Origin: Cryptomeria japonica
Taxonomy: Eukaryota; Streptophyta; Pinopsida; Cupressales; Cupressaceae
Length of the DNA stretch: 64,000 bases
Assembly (NCBI RefSeq): GCF_030272615.1
Contig: NC_081411.1
Coordinates: 834,570,136 to 834,634,135, forward strand
Reading direction: 5' to 3'
Shown here: positions 58,445-64,000 of the stretch, one piece after another
How positions within the stretch are numbered: the stretch's first letter is position 1
Layout of the letters: each line of letters opens with the position of its first letter
The notes under the pieces: model-generated
What the model saw: the letters and a program-made list of their open reading frames with translations, nothing else
The model's database searches: none
Told to the model about the DNA's origin: nothing
Translations under genes and position numbers: made by a program

Positions 58445-61400
58445 ATGGAGGATTCCAAATTCAAGGTCGAAAAGTTTAACGGCCAGAATTATCAGTTATG
58501 GAAAATGTAGATGGAGGATTACCTGTATCAAAAGGATTTGTGGCGGCCATTGGAAGGAAAAGCAAAGAAACCGACCACAATATCAGATGAAGAGTGGGAC
58601 ATTTTAGATAGAAAGGCACTGGGATCCATTCGATTGTGCCTTGCGTCGTTTGTAGCATTCAATATAACAGAAGCAAAAACGACTGTAGATTTGATGGCAA
58701 CATTGGCTAAGTTGTATGAGAAACCCTCGGCTTCAAATAAGGTATTTCTTATGAAGCGTTTGTTTAATTTGAAAATGAGTGAGGGAGGATCTGTAGCGGA
58801 GCACTTAAATGAATTTAATACAATTACCAGTCAATTGTCTTCGGTAAAAATTACCTTTGCAGAAGAGGTTAGGGCTCTCTTGATTTTATGTTATTTGCCA
58901 GAAAGCTGGAATAGCTTGGTTATGGCTGTAAGTAACTCTGTCTCTGGTAAAAATACTTTGGTATTTGATGATATTGTTGGTGTTATCCTAAGCGAGGAAA
59001 TGCGAAGGAAAAGCACAGGTGAGACTTCAACATCATCGGGTAGTGTTTTGAATGTGGAGAACAGAGGAAGATCAAAGGAAAGAGGAAAAGGCCCTGGGAA
59101 TGAGAAGTCACGAGGGAAGTCAAAGAAAGGACGCTCTCAATCTAGAAGAAAGAAAGATTGCTGGTACTGCAGAAAGCCTGGTCATCTAAAGAAAGACTGT
59201 TGGTCTCGGAAAAACAAAGAAGGAGACAAAAATGAAAATGACAGTAAGGAAGCTAATATTGCAAGTAATACTTTACAAGATGCTTTAATCTTATGTTTGG
59301 ATAATGTTAATGATTCTTGGGTAATAGATTCTGGGGCTTCATTTCATGCTACACCCCATAGAAAATATTTTCTAGATTATGTTCAAGGTGATTTTGGACA
59401 GGTATATTTGGGTGATGATGAGCCCTGTCAAATTGTTGGAAAAGGAAAGATAAAGATCAAGTTGCAGAATGGTAATGACTGGTTTCTGCAGGAGGTAAGA
59501 CATGTTCCTAATTTAAGAAGAAATTTAATTTCTGCAGGGCAACTAGGTAGTGAAGGTTGCATAGTTACCTTCTCAGACAGTATGTGGAAGGTCACTAAAG
59601 GATCATTAGTAGTAGCTAAAGGTGCGAAGGTAGGCACATTATATCTATGTACTGGTAACACTTACTCCACCTTAGCTGTTACAGATAAAGTTACTGCAGG
59701 GACAACAACAATAAATGTTGCAAGAACAGATTCGATAATGTGGCACCATAGGCTTGGGCACATGAGTGAGAAAGGGATGAAAATCCTTCACTCTAAAAAT
59801 CTATTGCCAGGACTAAAGAAGATTGATTTAGAGTTCTGTGAAAACTGTGTTTATGGTAAACAGAAAAGAGTCAGACTTCTCAAGGTTGGGAAAGAGAAGA
59901 AGAGTGAGAAGTTAGAGCTTGTACATTCAGATGTATGGGGACCGGCTCAGGTATCATCTCTTGGTGGCTCTTGTTATTATGTTATTTTTATTGATGACTC
60001 AACCAGGAAAACATGGGTATATTTCCTAAAACAAAAATCAGATGTTTTTGAAACTTTCAAGAAATGGAAAGCTTTGGTTGAGAATGAGACAGGAAAAAAG
60101 TTGAAGTGTCTCAAATCAGATAATGGAGGTGAGTATTGCAGCAAAGCATTTGAAGATTACTGTTCCTTAAATGGGATTCGAAAGCAGAAGACAGTTCCAG
60201 GAACTCCACAGGAAAATGGTGTGTCAGAGAGAATGAATAGGACCATCATGGAACGTGCGAGGAGCATGAGATTGCATGCTGGATTGCCCTTACATTTTTG
60301 GGCAGATGTTGTACATACTGCTGTCTATTTGATAAATAGAGGACCTTCAACTCCTTTGGATGGTGGTATTCCAGAGGAGGCATGGACTGGTAAAAAGGTA
60401 AATTATTCTTTTCTAAAAACTTTTGGTTGCGAAGCTTTTGTCTATGTTGATAAAGAAAACATAACCAAGCTTGATGCTAAATCTCAGAAATGTACCTTCA
60501 TTGGATATGGGATAGATGAATATGGCTATCGGTTATGGGATTTTGAAAATAAGAAAATAATTAGAAGTAGAGATGTTATATTCAATGAGAAGGTTATGTA
60601 TAAAGAACAGATGCAGGAAAACAAGCATGAACAGGAGAAACAAGAATATGTGGTGTTGGATGAGATTCCTGAAAACGAAATGCCACAGGTACCTGATGCT
60701 CAGCAACAACAGATTGTCCCACGAACTCCTGCAAGTGTTAGACGTTCTACGAAGACAAGTAGACCCCCTGAAAGATTTTCTCCTTCTTTGTATTCTATTT
60801 TATTAACGGATTCTGGTGAACCAGAAGAATATGAAGAAGCAATGTAGGTAGATGCCAAACAACAGTGGGAGCTAGGCATGAAAGAGGAGATGGACTCCTT
60901 GATGAAAAATAAGACTTGGGACTTAGTCCCTTTACCTGCAGAAAAAAGAGCCTTGCCTAACAAATGGGTTTATCGGCTGAAGGAGGAGGAAGGAGGTCAG
61001 AAAAGATATAAGGCCAGACTTGTGGTAAAAGGTTTTGCATAGAAAAAGGGTATAGATTATGATGAAATATTTTCTCCAGTTGTAAAAATGACTTCTATTA
61101 GAACTGTACTTAGTCTTGTGGCTGCAGATGATTTACATCTTGAACAATTAGATGTCAAAACAGCTTTTCTCCATGGAGATCTGGAGGAGGAAATTTACAT
61201 GTTGCAACTACAGGGATATGAGGTCAAAGGTAAGGAGAACTTGGTGTGCAGGTTGAAGAAAAGTCTGTATGGCCTAAAGCAAGCACCCCGACAATGGTAT
61301 TTAAAATTTGATAGTTTCATGGCTGAACACGGTTATCATAGATGTCATTCTAATCATTGTGTATATTTTAAGAGATTTGATAATGGCAGTTATATTATCC

Positions 61401-62335
61401 TGTTGCTTTATGTTGATGACATGCTTGTTGCTGGGTCTAACATGCAACATATAAATGATCTTAAACAGAAATTAGCCAGGTCATTTGCTATGAAGGATTT
61501 GGGTGCAGCTAAGCAAATTCTCGGTATGAGGATTACACGGGACAGAAAAAATCGAACCTTAAATTTGTCCCAATGTGAGTATATAAAGAAGGTGTTGAAA
61601 AGATTTAACATGCAGGATGCAAAAGCAGTTAGTACACCTTTGGCTAGTCATTTCAAATTGACTAAGGAGATGTGCCCAAAGGCATAGGAAGAGGTTAATA
61701 AAATGTCTAACATCCCATATTCATCAGCTGTTGGTAGTCTGATGTATGCAATGGTATGCACAAGGCCAGATATTGCACATGCAGTGGGAGTTGTGAGCAG
61801 GTTTATGAGTAATCCGGGTATGGAACATTGGAATGCTGTGAAATGGATTCTTCGGTATTTGAAAGGAGCTACTACAAAAGCATTATGTTTCAAAGGATCT
61901 AATGCTGCTCTAAGTGGATTTGTTGACTCTGATCTGGCTGGTGATATTGATTCACGGAGGAGTACTACATGGTATGTTTTTACTATAGGGGGAACTGCAG
62001 TCAGTTGGATTTCTAGGCTGCAAAAGGTTGTTGCACTTTCAACCACTGAAGCTGAGTATGTTGCTGCTACAGAAGCCAGCAAAGAGATGATTTGGTTGCA
62101 ATATTTTCTAAAGGAATTGGGTCAGACACAAGAGGATAGTCCATTATATACTGATAGCCAGAGTGCCATTCATCTTGCGAAGAACTCTGCTTTTCATTCA
62201 AGGACAAAGCACATTCAGCTCAGGTACCACTTCATCTGGACTGTTTTGGAGGAGGGTCAGTTATGGCTTGAGAAGATTCACACAAGTGAGAATCCTGCCG
62301 ATATGTTCACAAAGCAGTTCCACAGGAGAAGCTGA
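58445..62335 (+). pseudogene. Copia gag-pol polyprotein, one frame with four TAG codons
   Basis: From ATG 58445 to TGA 62335 there is one frame of 1296 codons with no shift. Gag: VEKFNGQNYQLWKM start, zinc knuckle CWYCRKPGHLKKDC (59159-59200). Protease DSGA at 59337-59348. Integrase zinc part HHRLGH...CENCVYG (about 59744-59850), core HSDVWGP, DNGGEY and ENGVSERMN. RT: LDVKTAFLHGDLEEEIYM, KSLYGLKQAPRQWY and YVDD at 61409-61420. RNase H: FVDSDLAGD, STTEAEYVA, DSQSAIHLAKN, ending in the TKHIQLRYHF and NPADMFTK motifs. TAG codons at 58508, 60845, 61040 and 61685 all sit where family consensus has Gln, so each fits a CAG-to-TAG change. These make it a pseudogene unless the TAGs are read through. 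Confidence 0.95.
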
Positions 62336-62456
62336 TTTTTTCATCAGTTTCTGTTGGTCTTCTTGATTGATAATTGTGGAATTTATACCAGTCAAGTCCT
62401 AATGTTTTATCCAGCGGGTGTTGCATGTACAGTGGTGTCGTGTAGTATCAGTCTCC

Positions 62457-62467
62457 AAGTGGGAGAT
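62457..62467 (+). other. Polypurine tract of the copia element
   Basis: AAGTGGGAGAT directly before the 3' LTR. Confidence 0.9.
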
Positions 62468-62932
62468 TGTTGAAATGTGGCGACTGATCAACAAAGTACT
62501 GTACACTCAGCACGTATCCTTGCCGGGGTCCAGGGCTGGGCCGGGCCCCGGGCAGGGGTTCGGGGGCGGCAGCCCCCGAGAAAAGCAAGGGTTCGGGGGT
62601 GGTAGCCCCCGAGAAAATTTTTTTTTGCCGTTTTTCGTTGATGAAAACCGACATTGTAATAAAACCCTAAAAAGGCCGACTTTGTTTGTTGCCCTAAAAA
62701 CGCATGTTATAAGCAGCTGGGATGCTTAAGGCATTGTAAAGGTTGATGTACTTTTTTTGCTGGATAATAAGAAAGATTGGACGGCTGTGTATGGTGGACG
62801 TAACCCATTCTGGGTGAACCACGTTAAATCTCTGTGTTATCTGTGTCCTGTTTTATTTCTTTATCTTTTGTATTTAAATCTGCATATAATTGTTAGTTCA
62901 TATTTGCTTCGGATCTGCTTGAAACCCTAACA
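62468..62932 (+). repeat. 3' LTR of the copia element
   Basis: Same length as the 5' LTR. Its GC-rich part (62520-62615) shows two direct copies of a hairpin unit GGGTTCGGGGG...AGCCCCCGAG, more regular than in the 5' LTR. Confidence 0.96.
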
Positions 62933-63830
62933 ATAAGGTAATGCAATTTGGCATGACCAATGTGGAGTTTGAATTAGAGAAATCACTGAAAGCACAATAT
63001 TTGGAAATTCTGAAGAGGGAAGAACTATATTGGAAAGACAAATCTAGGGAACTTTGGATTGCCAAGAGGTATTTTAATACCAAATTTTTTCATGCTTCGT
63101 CAAAAGCTAGAAGGATCAATAATAAGATATGCTCAATTAAGGATGATAATGGGAATTTAAAAACTTCGGACACTGATTTGGAGTGAATTGCTCTTAACTA
63201 CTTTGAGGAAATCTTGGGCAGCTCTGAGGATGAAAATACGGGCGCAATTCCAATTGTTGAGGAAGTCATTAACCCCCTGATTTCTTGCTCTGATTGCGAC
63301 ATGCTCCTGGCTCCTTATTCTTTGGAGGAAATTAAAAAGGTCACTTTCACACTTCATCCACACAAGGCACCTGGACCTGATGGCGTTACAATAGAGCTCT
63401 TTCAAAAATGTTGCGATTTCATGGGAAAGGATATATGGAATGTGGTTGAAGAATTTCAGAAAAAGCATAAGTTTGTGAAAGAGATTAACCACACCATTAT
63501 CAGTCTTATTACCAAAAAACTGGATTGCGACACCATGTCTGATTACCGCCCAATATCATTATGTAACACCATTTATAAAATAATATCCAAGGCAATGGCT
63601 GAAAGATTGAAGGAATTGCTTCCAAAGCAAGTCTCTGAAAAATCAGAATGGATTCACTCCGGGTAGGGAAATTGCAGAGAGCATCATCTTGGTATCAGAA
63701 GTCATACACTCACTCCACAAAGAAAACCTAAAAGGTATGATTATTAAACTTGATGTTGCCAAAGCTTATGATAAGGTGATTTGAAATTTTCTTTTCCATG
63801 TCCTTGTCAGATTTGGTTTTATTGAGAAAT
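62933..63830 (+). pseudogene. LINE ORF2, reverse transcriptase start
   Basis: Continues the endonuclease frame after the copia element: FELEKSLKAQYLEILKREEL, WIAKRYFNTKFFHASSKARR and INNKICSIKDDNG. A TGA at 63184 interrupts. RT motifs follow: HPHKAPGPDGVTIELF (63358), ISLITKK, SDYRPISLCNTIYKIISKAM and, after a one-base frameshift near 63640, GFTPGREIAESII and KLDVAKAYDKV. The catalytic FADD-type motif is not reached; the sequence after about 63830 no longer looks like RT. Confidence 0.87.
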
Positions 63831-64000
63831 TAATACATGAGTAAGATAAGCTCCTAAAGATGGGCACATTGAAAAATTCCAAGGCTCATTCACTTGCTAT
63901 GCAAGAAAGTGAGAAGAACAATTCAAAATCAAATCAACAATCAAAAATAAAAGGGAAGAAAGCTCCATATCTAAAAAAAGAAGGCAATCCCAAACCTTGA
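63831..64000. other. Sequence past the LINE break
   Basis: On + it reads a Lys/Ser-rich stretch (LLKMGTLKNSKAHSLAMQES...) ending in TGA at the window edge. It does not match the LINE RT and may come from another element or gene. I do not recognise it. Confidence 0.35.

Larger units (their letters stand above)
57920..62932 (+). mobile_element. Complete Ty1/copia retrotransposon, 5.0 kb
   Basis: LTRs of 465 bp (57920-58384 and 62468-62932) flanked by the perfect duplication ATAAG (57915-57919 and 62933-62937). The primer site TGGTATCAGAGC (initiator tRNA-Met) follows the 5' LTR and a purine tract AAGTGGGAGAT precedes the 3' LTR. One gag-pol frame fills the interior. Domain order gag, protease, integrase, RT, RNase H is that of copia elements, most like the Tork/Tnt1 group. 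It interrupts LINE ORF2. Confidence 0.97.
53226..63830 (+). mobile_element. L1-like LINE, 5' part, with two LTR elements inserted
   Basis: Segments 53226-54438, 56911-57919 and 62933-63830 join into one non-LTR element: ORF1 with a nucleic-acid-binding domain, then ORF2 with an AP-type endonuclease and the first half of the reverse transcriptase. The joins are exact once the two inserts and their duplications are removed. Similarity to RT fades at about 63830 before the catalytic motif, so the 3' part is missing or rearranged. Confidence 0.88.

Noticed and set aside
1-64000. CRISPR arrays, bacterial operons, rRNA and tRNA genes
   Set aside because: The tandem arrays lack the repeat-spacer pattern of CRISPR, and no rRNA or cloverleaf tRNA sequence was recognised; tRNA-like matches are retroelement primer sites.

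Overview
This is a gene-poor, repeat-dense piece of a large plant nuclear genome. The evidence is plant-type LTR retrotransposons with tRNA-iMet primer sites, Tat-lineage Ty3/gypsy elements with a second RNase H, antisense plant mobile domain (PMD) genes, a plant L1-like LINE, and one spliced LURP-one-related gene. A gymnosperm is plausible from the very low gene density and huge decayed elements, but nothing here proves the taxon.

Layout. 1-16040: 3' part of a Tat-type element (Tat-1): broken gag, protease, G-patch linker, RT, RNase H, second RNase H and integrase on +, a PMD gene on -, a polypurine tract and the 3' LTR; its 5' LTR lies left of the window. 16046-18245: about six copies of a 359-bp satellite. 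18479-41966: a decayed transposase-like gene on - (motif HGKG..DG.G..K, one recognisable intron), split by nested insertions: solo LTR A (39551-40774, TSD GAGTC) and solo LTR B (20182-20248 plus 38890-39301). Solo LTR B was itself split by a complete 18.6-kb Tat element (Tat-2, 20249-38889, TSD ATAGG), whose RT holds a 205-bp solo LTR (28688-28892, TSD GTACT). 42830-45055: array of about 20-bp units in both orientations, then a GA-rich stretch and a cluster of E2F-type palindromes. 46880-47740: irregular repeats with telomere-like motifs. 48247-49016: the only apparently intact host gene, a three-exon LURP-one-related (LOR) gene. 49220-50430: AT-rich repeats. 50430-53220: AT-rich DNA without a recognisable gene. 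53226-63830: an L1-like LINE (ORF1, endonuclease, start of RT) interrupted by a 2.47-kb non-autonomous LTR element on - (54439-56910, TSD AGTAT, same family as solo LTR B) and by a complete 5.0-kb Ty1/copia element (57920-62932, TSD ATAAG).

How it works together. Almost every coding sequence belongs to a mobile element and most are dead. The nonsense codons are largely what deamination of methylated cytosine would give (CAG to TAG, CGA to TGA, TGG to TGA or TAG), most clearly in the copia element, whose single-frame gag-pol has four TAG codons and no frameshift. The two Tat elements share one plan (gag-pol on +, PMD gene on -, a short-motif array at the 5' side of the PMD gene, then polypurine tract and LTR) although their LTRs and arrays differ. 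The target-site duplications give a clear order of insertions.
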